Source of the DNA: Microbacterium sp. BK668
GTDB taxonomy: Bacteria; Actinomycetota; Actinomycetes; Actinomycetales; Microbacteriaceae
Assembly (NCBI RefSeq): GCF_004362195.1
Contig: NZ_SNWG01000003.1
Coordinates: 137,661-201,660, forward strand
Direction of reading: 5' to 3'
DNA length: 64,000 bases
Part shown: piece by piece, positions 43,903 through 53,086 of the stretch
How the letters are laid out: each line of letters starts with the position of its first letter
Position numbering within the stretch: position 1 is the first letter of the stretch
Made by a program: the position numbers and the translations under genes
Notes under the pieces: generated by a model
Seen by the model: only the letters and a program-made list of their open reading frames with translations
What the model was told of the DNA's origin: nothing
Databases searched by the model: none

Positions 43903-44129
43903 CAGCACTTCAAGTATCCGGGGGTGGCGACTGTCCGTCTGTAGGTATTTCGGGGGACATTTGCGTCGGATGGGGGACGACCCCGGTGCTCCGACCGCTT
44001 CGGCCCCGGAGATCAGCGCTCGGCGACGATCAGAAATGCGCCGGCAACGGATTCCTGCCGCTATCGATGATGCGCTCGACGAGCCGGATCGGCAAGATGC
44101 AGATCGACGACCGCCGGAGCCCGTCCGTG

Positions 44130-44369
44130 TCAGCGGCCCTGGAATCCGCTCCAGCCGAGTTCCCGGCGCAGCGGAGTGCGCAGAGACCGCTGCGACACCG
44201 ACCAGGCGGTGCGGCTGCGCGTGTCGTCGGCGACGGCCGACGACGCCTCTTCGGCATAGGCCTCGCTGACGACCGCGATGAGCGCCGCGAGCTCGGCCTC
44301 GGTGGGCCGGCCGCGCAGCACCTCGAGGCGGATGCCCTCGTCCGGTGTCCCGCTCTGGTCCGTCGTCAC
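44130..44369 (-). CDS. accE: acyl-CoA carboxylase epsilon subunit
   Basis: Small accessory subunit (79 residues) that stabilises actinobacterial acyl-CoA carboxylase complexes. The protein is acidic with a helical middle ([18 protein letters not shown]) and ends in the conserved Trp-rich tail [15 protein letters not shown] and LGWSGFQGR. The GTG start overlaps the accD stop by four bases, which is the usual arrangement for accD-accE. Too short for many gene finders. Confidence 0.88.
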   Translation of the reverse strand: MTTDQSGTPDEGIRLEVLRGRPTEAELAALIAVVSEAYAEEASSAVADDTRSRTAWSVSQRSLRTPLRRELGWSGFQGR

Positions 44370-45955
44370 AGCGGGATGTTCCCGTGCTTCTTGGGCGGCT
44401 GGCTCGCTCGCTTGCCGCGGAGGGCTCGGAGTGCCTTCGCGATCGAGACGCGGGTCTGGGCGGGCTCGATGATGCCGTCGAGCTCGCCGCGCTCAGCGGC
44501 GAGGAACGGCGATGCCACGTTGTACGTGTACTCGTTGGCCAGGCGCGTGCGGACGGCCGCGACATCCTCGCCCGCCTCCTCGGCGCGCTTGATCTCGCCG
44601 CGGTAGAGGATGTTGACCGCGCCCTGACCTCCCATCACCGCGATCTCGGCGGTCGGCCAGGCGAGGTTGACGTCGGCTCCGAGCTGCTTGGACCCCATGA
44701 CGATGTACGCGCCGCCGTAGGCCTTCCGCAGGATCACGGTGACGAGCGGCACCGTCGCCTCCGCGTAGGCGTAGAGGAGCTTCGCGCCGCGGCGGATGAC
44801 GCCCGTCCACTCCTGGTCGGTGCCCGGCAGATAGCCCGGCACGTCCACGAGCGTCACGATCGGCACCGAGAAGGCGTCGCAGAAGCGCACGAAGCGGCTC
44901 GCCTTCTCGCCCGCCTCGATGTTGAGCGTCCCGGCCATCTGCGACGGCTGGTTGGCGATGATGCCGACCGTTCGGCCCTCCACCCGGCCGAAGCCGATCA
45001 CGATGTTGGGGGCGAAGAGGGGCTGCACCTCGAGGAAGTCGCCGGCGTCGACGATGTGCGCGATGACGTTGTGGATGTCGTAGGGCTGGTTGGGAGAGTC
45101 GGGGATGACGGTGTTCAGGGTGCGATCGGCATCCGTCGTCTCCCACTCGAACTCCGCCTCGTAGACCGGCAGCTCCGACATGTTGTTGTCGGGGAGGAAG
45201 CCCAGGAGCGTGCGCACGTAGTCGAGCGCGTCCTCTTCGTCCTCGGCGAGATAGTGCGCGACGCCCGAGCGCGTGTTGTGCGTGTACGCGCCGCCGAGCT
45301 CCTCCATCCCGACGTCCTCGCCCGTGACGGTCTTGATGACATCCGGGCCGGTGACGAACATCTGGCTCGTCTTGTCGACCATGACGACGAAGTCGGTGAG
45401 TGCGGGCGAGTACACCGCGCCGCCCGCGGCAGGTCCCATGACGATGGAGATCTGCGGGATGACGCCGGATGCCGCGGTGTTCAGGCGGAAGATCTCCCCG
45501 TACTTGCCGAGCGCGACGACGCCCTCCTGGATGCGCGCCCCGCCCGAGTCGAGGATGCCGACGCACGGCATGCCGCCCTGCATCGCGAACTCCATGATCT
45601 TGATGATCTTGTCGCCTGCGGCCTCGCCGAGGGAGCCGCCGAAGGTCGAGAAGTCCTGGGCGTAGACGGCGACCGTGCGGCCGTGGATCGTCCCGACCCC
45701 CGTCACGACCGAGTCCCCGTACGGCCGAGACCTGTCCATGCCGAATGCCGTGGTGCGGTGGCGGACGTACTCGTCGAACTCGACGAACGACCCGGTGTCG
45801 ACCAGCTGCTCGATGCGCTCGCGCGCGGTCTGCTTGCCCTTGGCGTGCTGCTTGCCGCGGGCGGCCTGCTCGGCATCGACCACGGCCTCCTGATAGCGGG
45901 CGCGCAGGTCGGCGATCTTGCCGGCGGTCGTGGAGAGATCGGGCATGTCGGTCAC
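44366..45955 (-). CDS. accD: acyl-CoA (propionyl-CoA) carboxylase beta subunit
   Basis: Carboxyltransferase that moves carboxyl from biotin to acyl-CoA, 529 residues. It has the carboxyltransferase N- and C-halves with their oxyanion glycine pairs: [25 protein letters not shown], and later [13 protein letters not shown] and [14 protein letters not shown]. AccD5-like; propionyl- or acetyl-CoA is the likely substrate. Start is GTG 45955 behind TAGTGT; an in-frame ATG lies three codons further. Partner alpha subunit is at 36.7 kb. Confidence 0.95.
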   Translation of the reverse strand: MTDMPDLSTTAGKIADLRARYQEAVVDAEQAARGKQHAKGKQTARERIEQLVDTGSFVEFDEYVRHRTTAFGMDRSRPYGDSVVTGVGTIHGRTVAVYAQDFSTFGGSLGEAAGDKIIKIMEFAMQGGMPCVGILDSGGARIQEGVVALGKYGEIFRLNTAASGVIPQISIVMGPAAGGAVYSPALTDFVVMVDKTSQMFVTGPDVIKTVTGEDVGMEELGGAYTHNTRSGVAHYLAEDEEDALDYVRTLLGFLPDNNMSELPVYEAEFEWETTDADRTLNTVIPDSPNQPYDIHNVIAHIVDAGDFLEVQPLFAPNIVIGFGRVEGRTVGIIANQPSQMAGTLNIEAGEKASRFVRFCDAFSVPIVTLVDVPGYLPGTDQEWTGVIRRGAKLLYAYAEATVPLVTVILRKAYGGAYIVMGSKQLGADVNLAWPTAEIAVMGGQGAVNILYRGEIKRAEEAGEDVAAVRTRLANEYTYNVASPFLAAERGELDGIIEPAQTRVSIAKALRALRGKRASQPPKKHGNIPL

Positions 45956-45961
45956 CCATCC

Positions 45962-45967
45962 ACACTA
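45962..45967 (-). promoter_or_regulatory. -10 box, leaderless accD message
   Basis: TAGTGT on the minus strand, six bases before GTG 45955. Confidence 0.6.
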
Positions 45968-46096
45968 TCGGCGGGGGTCCGCGATCCGTTGGAGGGTTCG
46001 CACAAGCGCGCACGGCATCGGCTGTCGGCGGGAGGGGCCGCATCCGGCCGCCGGCCGGATTCCGGAAGACCCGTGTCGCACCGCCGTGGTCCGGGG

Positions 46097-46102
46097 TAAG
46101 GT
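46097..46102 (+). promoter_or_regulatory. candidate -10 box, leaderless CWB2 gene message
   Basis: TAAGGT eight bases before ATG 46111; head-to-head with the accD box. Confidence 0.45.
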
Positions 46103-46110
46103 CGGCCCGC

Positions 46111-48381
46111 ATGGAGCCCACTCGGCGATCGTGGTCACAGGTCTGGTCTGCGGCGGGGGCGCTCGTGCTGGCGGCCGTCATCGTCGTCGGCGCCGCAGGG
46201 GCACCCGCGGCAGGGGCGGCGCCCCGCGCCGGAGCCTCCCCGGAATCGGGCGAGTCTCCGGATCCCGCGCCGGCCCCCGATCCCGCTTCGACCCCGGAGG
46301 CCACGTCCGAACCCGAACCCGAACCCGAGTCCGAACCCACGTCCGAGCCCGCTCCGGCCCCCGACCCGACCGCGGCCCCCGGACCGACGCCCCAGCCCGC
46401 CCCGACCTCGTCGCCCGACGTGCTGCCCGACGCTCCGCGAGCGCCCTCCGCGCCGGACGGCTCCGACTCGGCCGAGGAGCCGCCCGTTCCGGAAGCGGAT
46501 GCGTCGGCCCGGCAGGCGGCCGGCCCGTCGGCGGTCGTTCCCACGGTGTCGCGTCTGTCCGGCCCGGATCGCTACGCCACGAGCGCGGCTGCCTCTCGCG
46601 CCGGCTTCCCGAACGGCGCAGCCACCGTCCTCATCGCCTCCGGGTCGGCGCCCGTGGACGGGGTGATCGCGGCCGGACTGTCCGCCGGGCTGCGCGCCCC
46701 GCTGCTGCTGGTGGGTCACACCGTCGTCCCCGACGTCGTGGCCGCCGAGATCGCGCGCCTCGCGCCGGCATCCATCGTCGTCATCGGGGGCGAGCCCTCC
46801 GTGTCGGCCGCCGTGCTCGATCGCCTGCGGGCCTTCACTCCGGACGTGCAGCGATTCGGCGGCGCGTCGCGCTTCGAGACCTCTCTCCTCGCGCTGAGAA
46901 CCGCGACCTCGCCCCTTCCCACCGTGTACATCGCGGGCGGCCTCGGATTGATCGACGCCCCGTTCGCCTCGGTCGCGGCGGCGGCGACCGGCGGCGGAGC
47001 GCTGCTGGTCGACGAGCGCTCGTCGGCCGTCGATGCGCCGACGCTGGACGCCCTGCGAGCGGTCGGGGCCACCAGCGTCGTGATCGTCGGCGGGACGGGC
47101 GGGATCGGCCCGGGCTTCGAACAGTCGCTCCGGGACGGAGGGTTCGCGGTGAGCCGGCGTGCGGGAGTCGATCGCTACGACACCGCCATCCTCATGTCCC
47201 GGGAAGGCCCCGCGACCCGTCAGCGGGCGATCGTGGCGAACTCGGCATCGTCGCCGGATGTGGCCGTCGCGGCCGCCCTGGCGGCGGCGTCGGGTCAGCC
47301 GCTGCTCTACGCGATCGAGCCCTGCGTGCCCGATCCCGTGGCGGCCCATCTCGCCTCGGTGGGCTGGCCGATCACCGCCGTGGGCGGGCCGGAATGGCTG
47401 GGGGCGGTCGTGCCGGTGAACCGGTCGTGCTCGGCGGAACGGCAGCAGCGGCAGAGCGCTCTCGAGGCGGCGCTGCGCGGAACCCTGTCGGCCTACAACA
47501 ACGGCGCCGGCTTCTCCGTCTCGGTGCGGGAGGTGGGCGGACTCGGGCAGTACGTCCAGATCGGCGGCGGGGTCCGCCGGGAGCCGGCGAGCATGATCAA
47601 GCTCTTCGCGGCGTGGGCCGTCGGCAGGATCATCGACGAGGGCCGGGCGCACTGGGGCACGCGGCTCCCCTCGGGCGTCAGCCTCGCCGACTGCGTGCAT
47701 GTCATGATCCATGCGTCGGACAACTACTGCCACACCGACATCGTCCACTGGATCGGGATCGGCGAACTGAATCGGATGATCGCCGCCGCCGGATTCTGCT
47801 GCACCACGTACGGCAACGTGAACCCTCCCACCAGCGTGCTCTACGCGGGGAATCGGACGACGACGGACGACCTCGTGCACCTCCTGACGCGCCTGCACAA
47901 CGGCACGGCGCTGTCCAAGGCGAACGGCGACCACATCCTCGGTCTCATGAAGGCCCAGGTCTTCCGCACGCGTCTCGCCTCGGGCATCCCGCCGGGGGTC
48001 GGGCAGGCGAGCAAGCCCGGGGCGCTGTGGCTGACGTCCGGCCTGCTGCAGGCCGACTCGGCGATCGTGTGGGGACCGAAGACGACCTACATCGTGTCGG
48101 TCATCGGTGATCAGGGGCCGCCGCAGGAGGCCCTCCGCCGCGTCTCCCGGACGGTGTACGAGCACTTCCACGGTCCCTTCGGCGCGGCTGCCGTGTATCC
48201 GGTGGAGCAGACGTACGCCCCGTGGCCCATCCAGCTGCTCAACGGACCCAACGGCTCGCCGATCGGATACGCCCCGACGGGGGCGCTCATCCAGGTTCTC
48301 GACGCCCAGCGCGTCTGGTACTCGGTGCGCTACGGCGGGCGCGACGTGTGGACCCACTTCACCAATCTGCGCAATCGCTGA
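46111..48381 (+). CDS. secreted CWB2-repeat protein fused to a beta-lactamase-like serine hydrolase
   Basis: Exported protein of 756 residues. In order: signal peptide (about 1-38), a Pro/Glu/Ser-rich spacer of about 110 residues, three cell-wall-binding (CWB2) repeats beginning VSRLSGPDRYATSAAAS, then from about residue 450 a class A beta-lactamase/PBP-like domain with S494-M-I-K497, S536-D-N538 and K635-P-G637 in the right order, and an SH3-like tail (about 700-756, ending YGGRDVWTHF). CWB2 repeats bind wall polymers, so it is likely to be held in the wall. Substrate, peptide or beta-lactam, is unknown. Confidence 0.87.
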   Translation: MEPTRRSWSQVWSAAGALVLAAVIVVGAAGAPAAGAAPRAGASPESGESPDPAPAPDPASTPEATSEPEPEPESEPTSEPAPAPDPTAAPGPTPQPAPTSSPDVLPDAPRAPSAPDGSDSAEEPPVPEADASARQAAGPSAVVPTVSRLSGPDRYATSAAASRAGFPNGAATVLIASGSAPVDGVIAAGLSAGLRAPLLLVGHTVVPDVVAAEIARLAPASIVVIGGEPSVSAAVLDRLRAFTPDVQRFGGASRFETSLLALRTATSPLPTVYIAGGLGLIDAPFASVAAAATGGGALLVDERSSAVDAPTLDALRAVGATSVVIVGGTGGIGPGFEQSLRDGGFAVSRRAGVDRYDTAILMSREGPATRQRAIVANSASSPDVAVAAALAAASGQPLLYAIEPCVPDPVAAHLASVGWPITAVGGPEWLGAVVPVNRSCSAERQQRQSALEAALRGTLSAYNNGAGFSVSVREVGGLGQYVQIGGGVRREPASMIKLFAAWAVGRIIDEGRAHWGTRLPSGVSLADCVHVMIHASDNYCHTDIVHWIGIGELNRMIAAAGFCCTTYGNVNPPTSVLYAGNRTTTDDLVHLLTRLHNGTALSKANGDHILGLMKAQVFRTRLASGIPPGVGQASKPGALWLTSGLLQADSAIVWGPKTTYIVSVIGDQGPPQEALRRVSRTVYEHFHGPFGAAAVYPVEQTYAPWPIQLLNGPNGSPIGYAPTGALIQVLDAQRVWYSVRYGGRDVWTHFTNLRNR

Positions 48382-48427
48382 ACCGCGCGTGCTCGCGAGC
48401 GCCGGCCTCACCCCGACGCCCGGGAAG

Positions 48428-48433
48428 TAGGGT
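48428..48433 (+). promoter_or_regulatory. -10 box, leaderless birA message
   Basis: TAGGGT six bases before ATG 48440. Confidence 0.55.
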
Positions 48434-48439
48434 GGCGCC

Positions 48440-49255
48440 ATGCCGATCTCGGAAGCCGGATATCCCCTTGCCGCCGCTGTGAGCCCTCGCGTCCAGGTCG
48501 TGGAGACGACCGGGTCGACCAACGCCGACGTCGTGGCGGCGGTGATGGAGGATCCGGATCGCTGGCCGCACCTGTCCGTCCTGCTGACGAACGATCAGCG
48601 GGCCGGGCGCGGCCGGCTCGACCGCTCGTGGACGACCCCCGCCGGAACGGCGCTCGCCGTGTCGGCGGTGGTGCGGGTGCCGGGCCTGCCGGTCGAGTCG
48701 CGAGGCTGGATCCCCCTGATCGCGGGAGCGGCCATGACCCGCGCGCTCGCCGAGCAGCTGCACGGCACCGGGCACGCAGCACGGCTCAAGTGGCCCAACG
48801 ACGTCCTGATGGACGGCGGCAAGATCTGCGGCATCCTCGCGGAGGTCGTGCCGGGGCAGCCGGACGTCGTCGTGGTGGGTGCGGGGGTGAACACCCGGAT
48901 GCCGCGGACCGACCTCCCCGTCGCGACAGCCACCTCGTTCGCCTCGGTGGGACTCGAGTGCGATGACGACCGGCTCCTCGCCGACTACCTCCGCGCGCTG
49001 CAGGAGCAGCTCGACGCGCTGCGTGCCTCGCGCGGCGATGCCGCGGCGTCGGGCGTCCTCGCCGAGGTCGAGACGCTCTGCTCGACGCTCGGCATGGAGG
49101 TCGTGGTCTCCCTCCCCGACGGGTCGAAGCTCGAGGGCCGCGCTCAGCGCATCGACGAGCACGGACGCCTCGTCGTCGAATCCGGCGATGTCGCCACGAC
49201 GGTGGCGGCCGGAGACGTGACGCACGTGCGTCTGCAGGGCCACCTCGGCCGCTGA
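48440..49255 (+). CDS. birA: biotin-[acetyl-CoA-carboxylase] ligase
   Basis: Attaches biotin to the lysine of AccA3. The 271-residue protein has ETTGSTNADV, the biotinyl-AMP loop RAGRGRLDRSW, LKWPNDVLMDGGKICGIL and a C-terminal SH3-like domain. There is no N-terminal helix-turn-helix, so unlike E. coli BirA it is not a repressor. Close to accD and accE, as is common in actinobacteria. Confidence 0.94.
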   Translation: MPISEAGYPLAAAVSPRVQVVETTGSTNADVVAAVMEDPDRWPHLSVLLTNDQRAGRGRLDRSWTTPAGTALAVSAVVRVPGLPVESRGWIPLIAGAAMTRALAEQLHGTGHAARLKWPNDVLMDGGKICGILAEVVPGQPDVVVVGAGVNTRMPRTDLPVATATSFASVGLECDDDRLLADYLRALQEQLDALRASRGDAAASGVLAEVETLCSTLGMEVVVSLPDGSKLEGRAQRIDEHGRLVVESGDVATTVAAGDVTHVRLQGHLGR

Positions 49256-49289
49256 CGGCGAGGCGGCGCAGGGTGTCGCCGGCGCATCG

Positions 49290-49295
49290 CACAAT
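49290..49295 (+). promoter_or_regulatory. candidate -10 box of the PH-domain gene
   Basis: CACAAT six bases before ATG 49302. A GGAGG lies only one base from the ATG, too close to act as a ribosome-binding site. Confidence 0.45.
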
Positions 49296-49301
49296 GGAGG
49301 C

Positions 49302-49853
49302 ATGACTCAGCCGGCGACGTTCGGGGGCAGGCCCCCGACACCGGCTCCCGGCGTGCCGACCCCCGAGCTGCGTGTGGCGCGCTTCCGAAGCCATGCGCGC
49401 AGGCTCGTGTGGCCCGCGCTCGTCGTGATCGCCGTCGCGGGCGCGGTCGGCTTCTTCTACGGGAACCTCCCCGCTCCGTTCGAGAACTGGATGCTGCTGA
49501 CCGCCGCCGCCGTCGTGGTCCTCCTCCTCGCGCTCCTGCCCTTCCTGTCGTGGTGGTCGCACACGTGGACGATCACGACGCGGCGGGTGATCGAGCGCCG
49601 GGGAGCGCTCGTCGCTCGCAGGCGCGAGCTGACGCACGTGCGCGGCTACAGCATCCAGGTCAACCGGGGCCCTCTGCAGCGCCTGTGGGGAGCGGGGACG
49701 CTCGTGCTGACCAACGGGGTGGACGAGCCCATGCGCCTCGCCAACATCCCGAGCGTGGAACTGGTCCACGAGAGCCTCGTCGACCAGGTGGAGGTCAACC
49801 AGATCCTCGCGCACCGCGAGCTACCGCTGCCGCCGCCCGCTCCCGGCCTCTGA
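49302..49853 (+). CDS. membrane PH-domain protein (DUF304/bPH2)
   Basis: Small membrane protein of 183 residues: cytoplasmic Pro-rich head, two membrane spans (VWPALVVIAVAGAVGFFYG and MLLTAAAVVVLLLALLPFLS), then a bacterial PH-like domain (TWTITTRRVIERRGALVARR, VRGYSIQVNRGPLQRLWGAG). Function unknown; in M. tuberculosis a similar protein, as remembered, sits between birA and purK (Rv3278c). Confidence 0.85.
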   Translation: MTQPATFGGRPPTPAPGVPTPELRVARFRSHARRLVWPALVVIAVAGAVGFFYGNLPAPFENWMLLTAAAVVVLLLALLPFLSWWSHTWTITTRRVIERRGALVARRRELTHVRGYSIQVNRGPLQRLWGAGTLVLTNGVDEPMRLANIPSVELVHESLVDQVEVNQILAHRELPLPPPAPGL

Positions 49854-49917
49854 CCGGCGCCGCTTCGGCGGACTCTCCGACGTGCGCGATGATGGAGGCT
49901 CGAACAGGAGGAGCCCC

Positions 49918-51054
49918 ATGTCCTTGCGTGTCGGAGTCGTCGGCGGCGGTCAGCTCGCCCGGATGATGATCGCCCCCGCCGTCGAGCTCGGCGTCGAGAT
50001 CCGGGTGCTCGCCGAGGACGAGGGGATGGCCGCGTCGCTCGCCGCGACCGCCGTCGGGGACTACCGCGACGCCGATACCGTGCTCGCCTTCGCGCGGGAT
50101 GTCGACGTCGTGACCTTCGACCACGAGCACGTGCCGCAGGAGGTGCTCTCGGTGCTCGTCGCCGACGGGGTCGCCGTACGGCCCGGTCCGGGGGCGCTGC
50201 GTTTCGCGCAGGACAAGCTCGTCATGCGTGCGCGACTCGCGGAGCTCGGGATGCCGCAGCCCGACTGGGCGGCCGTGCACGACGCCGCCGAGCTCGGCGA
50301 GTTCCTCGACGCGCACGGGGGCCGGGCGGTCGTCAAGACGCCGCGCGGCGGCTACGACGGCAAGGGCGTGCGCGTCGTCTCGGCGGCGACAGAGGCAGAC
50401 GACTGGTTCACGACCCTCGCCGAGGACGCCCGGGGCGGAGCGCTGCTCGTCGAGGAGCTCGTCGACTTCTCGCGCGAGCTCGCGCAGCAGGTCGCCCGGC
50501 GTCCGTCCGGCGACGTGCGCGCGTACCCGGTCGTGGAGACCGTGCAGCGCGACGGCGTCTGCGCCGAGGTGCTGGCCCCCGCGCCCCACGCGAGCGAGCG
50601 GCTGATCGACGTGGCCGCGCGCATCGGCGTCGGCATCGCGGAGGGACTCGACGTCACCGGCATGCTCGCCGTCGAGCTCTTCGAGACCACGGATGACCGG
50701 CTCCTCGTCAACGAGCTCGCGATGCGTCCGCACAACAGCGGTCACTGGAGCCAGGACGGCGCGGTGACGAGCCAGTTCGAGCAGCACCTTCGTGCCGTCC
50801 TCGACCTGCCGCTGGGAGACCCGTCGCCCCGCGCTGCGTGGTCGGTGATGGTGAACATCCTTGGCGGCCCCGCCGACGGCACGCTCGACGAGCGGTTCCC
50901 CGCAGCGCTCGCCGCCCACCCGGCCGCGAAGGTCCACACCTACGGCAAGTCCCCGCGCCCCGGCCGGAAGGTCGGGCACGTCAACGCCGTCGGAGACGAT
51001 CTCGACGACGTGGCCTACGAGGCGCGGGCCGCGGCATCCCACTTCCTCGACTGA
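49918..51054 (+). CDS. purK: N5-carboxyaminoimidazole ribonucleotide synthase
   Basis: ATP-grasp enzyme of de novo purine synthesis that carboxylates aminoimidazole ribonucleotide to N5-CAIR, the substrate of PurE. The 378-residue protein begins RVGVVGGGQLARMM; the ATP-grasp centre shows VVKTPRGGYDGKGVRVV and LLVNELAMRPHNSGHWS. Start ATG 49918 is set by AGGAGGAG at 49906-49913; an upstream in-frame ATG at 49882 has no such site. purE follows 74 bases later. Confidence 0.95.
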   Translation: MSLRVGVVGGGQLARMMIAPAVELGVEIRVLAEDEGMAASLAATAVGDYRDADTVLAFARDVDVVTFDHEHVPQEVLSVLVADGVAVRPGPGALRFAQDKLVMRARLAELGMPQPDWAAVHDAAELGEFLDAHGGRAVVKTPRGGYDGKGVRVVSAATEADDWFTTLAEDARGGALLVEELVDFSRELAQQVARRPSGDVRAYPVVETVQRDGVCAEVLAPAPHASERLIDVAARIGVGIAEGLDVTGMLAVELFETTDDRLLVNELAMRPHNSGHWSQDGAVTSQFEQHLRAVLDLPLGDPSPRAAWSVMVNILGGPADGTLDERFPAALAAHPAAKVHTYGKSPRPGRKVGHVNAVGDDLDDVAYEARAAASHFLD

Positions 51055-51116
51055 CCCGGCATCCCCGAGCGGGTGCCCGGGCCGTGCCGTTGCGGGGATC
51101 TTCCAGCCTGGCCCCC

Positions 51117-51122
51117 TAGCCT
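51117..51122 (+). promoter_or_regulatory. -10 box, leaderless purE message
   Basis: TAGCCT six bases before GTG 51129. Confidence 0.6.
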
Positions 51123-51128
51123 TGACGG

Positions 51129-51644
51129 GTGACCGGCCCCCTCCATTCCTCGCCCGCGCCCCTCGTCGGCGTCGTGATGGGCTCCGACTCGGACTGGCGC
51201 GTCATGAGCGACGCCTCGCAGGCGCTGTCGGACTTCGGCATCCCCCACGAGGTGGAGGTCGTTTCGGCGCACCGCACGCCCGAGAAGCTGCACCGCTACG
51301 GCACCCAGGCGCGGGCGCGCGGCATCCGCGTCATCATCGCCGGCGCAGGCGGCGCAGCGCACCTGCCGGGCATGCTCGCGTCGGTGACGGCGCTCCCGGT
51401 CATCGGCGTGCCGGTGCCGCTGGCGTATCTCGACGGCATGGACTCGCTCCTGAGCATCGTGCAGATGCCCGCCGGCATCCCGGTGGCGACCGTCTCGATC
51501 GGCGGGGCGAAGAACGCGGGCGTCCTCGCCGCCCGGATCCTCGGGACGACGGATGTCGCGCTCGGCGACCGGGTCGAGGAGTACGCGCGCGAGCTCGAGG
51601 CGCAGGTGGAGGAGAAGAACCGGCGGCTCAAGGAGTCCCTGTGA
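51129..51644 (+). CDS. purE: N5-carboxyaminoimidazole ribonucleotide mutase
   Basis: Moves the carboxyl group of N5-CAIR to carbon to give CAIR. The 171-residue protein has the family opening [27 protein letters not shown] with the catalytic His, and [16 protein letters not shown]. Of the class I (PurK-dependent) type by context. Its stop overlaps the LCP start (GTGA), so purE and the wall genes share a transcript. Confidence 0.96.
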   Translation: MTGPLHSSPAPLVGVVMGSDSDWRVMSDASQALSDFGIPHEVEVVSAHRTPEKLHRYGTQARARGIRVIIAGAGGAAHLPGMLASVTALPVIGVPVPLAYLDGMDSLLSIVQMPAGIPVATVSIGGAKNAGVLAARILGTTDVALGDRVEEYARELEAQVEEKNRRLKESL

Positions 51645-53086
51645 GCGTCGCCAGCCCTCCGCGCGCGCCGCGCGCCACGGCATCCGGCCCCCGCAGCGTC
51701 GTGGAGGAGCGGCCGCTCCGCTATCCCGACACGAGCTCGCGTCAGGTCATGTCCAGGCGCGGCTGGTGGCTCGTAATCCTGAACTTCCTGCTCCCCGGGT
51801 CGGCCCAGGTGCTGGCGGGAAATCGGAAGCTCGGTCGTTTCGGGCTCGGCGCGACGCTGGCGATGTGGGTGCTCGTCGTCCTGGGGGTGCTCGCCGCGCT
51901 GATCTGGCGCTCGCTGCTGGTGACCCTCGCGACGAACTGGTTCTTCCTGCTCGCGGCGCAGATCGTGCTCGTCGGATACGCCGTGCTGTGGACCGTTCTG
52001 ACGATCGACACGCTGCGACTCGTGCGGCTGGTCAAGACCGGCGGCGGAGCACGCTTCGGCATCGCGCTGCTGTCGGTCGCCCTCCTCGTGGTCTCGGGAG
52101 GCTCAGCGGTCTATGCCTCGCAGGTCGCCGGCACCACCCGCGACACGCTGGGTGCGATCTTCGGGGCCAGCGGACCCTCGGTGCCCCCGTCGGAGGGCTA
52201 CTACAACATCCTGCTGCTCGGCGCCGACAGCGGCGAAGGCCGCGACTCGATGCGGTTCGACAGCATCTCCGTCGTGTCGGTGAACGCCGAGACCGGGGCC
52301 GTCACGATCACCGGCGTCCCCCGCGACATGCCGCACTTCCCCTTCGCCGACGGTCCCATGAGAGACCTCTACCCCGACGTCCATGAGGGGCATGCCGACC
52401 CGGACTGCGGCTGGGGCAGCGGCGTGAACCAGCTGCGCACCGAGGTCGAGGTGTGCCGCGACGGCGATGCGCTCTACCCCGACGCCGTCGCGCACGGCTC
52501 GACGCCCGGCGTCGAGGCGACGAAGGATGCCGTCGAGGGCATCCTCGGCATCGAGATCCCGTACTACGTCTTCATCGACATGGATGGCTTCGCTGCCCTC
52601 ATCGACGCGCTCGGCGGCGTCGACATCACGGTCGACCAGCGGCTGCCGAAGGGCGGCGGGCCCGCCTACGAAGGACAGCCGGCCGACGAGTGGGCGATCG
52701 GCTGGATCGAGCCCGGCGCCCAGCACATGAACGGCGACACCGCCCAGTGGTACGCGCGCTCCCGCTACACCACGAACGACTTCGACCGCATGAAGCGCCA
52801 GCGACAGCTGCAGGAGGCGATGCTCGCCCAGTTCACCCCCGCCACGGTGCTCACCCGGTTCAACGAGATCGCGGCGGCCGGCAGGGCGATCGTCGAGACC
52901 GACCTGCCGCAGTCGATGCTCCCGTTCTTCGCCGAGCTCGCGATCAAGGCCAAGGAGCAGCAGGTCACGACGATCGAGCTCACCCCCGAGGGCGGGATCG
53001 ACGAGTACGACCCGGACTACGCCTACATCCAGCAGCTGATCGAGGCGACGCTGCACCCGCCGACCCCCGCCCCGTCGGAGGGATGA
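51641..53086 (+). CDS. LytR-CpsA-Psr (LCP) family wall-glycopolymer ligase with four N-terminal membrane spans
   Basis: Transfers a lipid-linked glycopolymer onto peptidoglycan outside the membrane. The 481-residue protein starts at GTG 51641. Instead of one, there appear to be four membrane spans in residues 40-160 (for example [36 protein letters not shown]) before the LCP domain (from about 185, with [49 protein letters not shown]). The conserved Arg and Asp of the active site are present. Likely acts with the glycosyltransferases and rhamnose genes that follow. Confidence 0.92.
   Translation: MSVASPPRAPRATASGPRSVVEERPLRYPDTSSRQVMSRRGWWLVILNFLLPGSAQVLAGNRKLGRFGLGATLAMWVLVVLGVLAALIWRSLLVTLATNWFFLLAAQIVLVGYAVLWTVLTIDTLRLVRLVKTGGGARFGIALLSVALLVVSGGSAVYASQVAGTTRDTLGAIFGASGPSVPPSEGYYNILLLGADSGEGRDSMRFDSISVVSVNAETGAVTITGVPRDMPHFPFADGPMRDLYPDVHEGHADPDCGWGSGVNQLRTEVEVCRDGDALYPDAVAHGSTPGVEATKDAVEGILGIEIPYYVFIDMDGFAALIDALGGVDITVDQRLPKGGGPAYEGQPADEWAIGWIEPGAQHMNGDTAQWYARSRYTTNDFDRMKRQRQLQEAMLAQFTPATVLTRFNEIAAAGRAIVETDLPQSMLPFFAELAIKAKEQQVTTIELTPEGGIDEYDPDYAYIQQLIEATLHPPTPAPSEG

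Larger units (their letters stand above)
43651..44129. other. intergenic stretch with an inverted-repeat cluster
   Basis: This gap of 479 bases between convergent units is the longest without a gene. Its first 250 bases hold five inverted repeats, listed separately. Bases 43903-44129 show no hairpin, repeat or plausible small gene; open frames there lack a start with ribosome-binding site or box and are not like the neighbours in codon use. Confidence 0.6.

Noticed and set aside
43840..44129. Small open frame starting with the ATG at 43848 after hairpin 3
   Set aside because: It has no ribosome-binding site or leaderless box, its codon use is unlike the neighbours, and it would run antisense into accE.
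46135..48522. Long minus-strand open frame opposite the CWB2 gene
   Set aside because: Shadow frame; the plus strand carries a signal peptide and ordered catalytic motifs.
49866..49920. Riboswitch upstream of purK
   Set aside because: The gap is only 64 bases and shows no purine or other aptamer core, only a ribosome-binding site.
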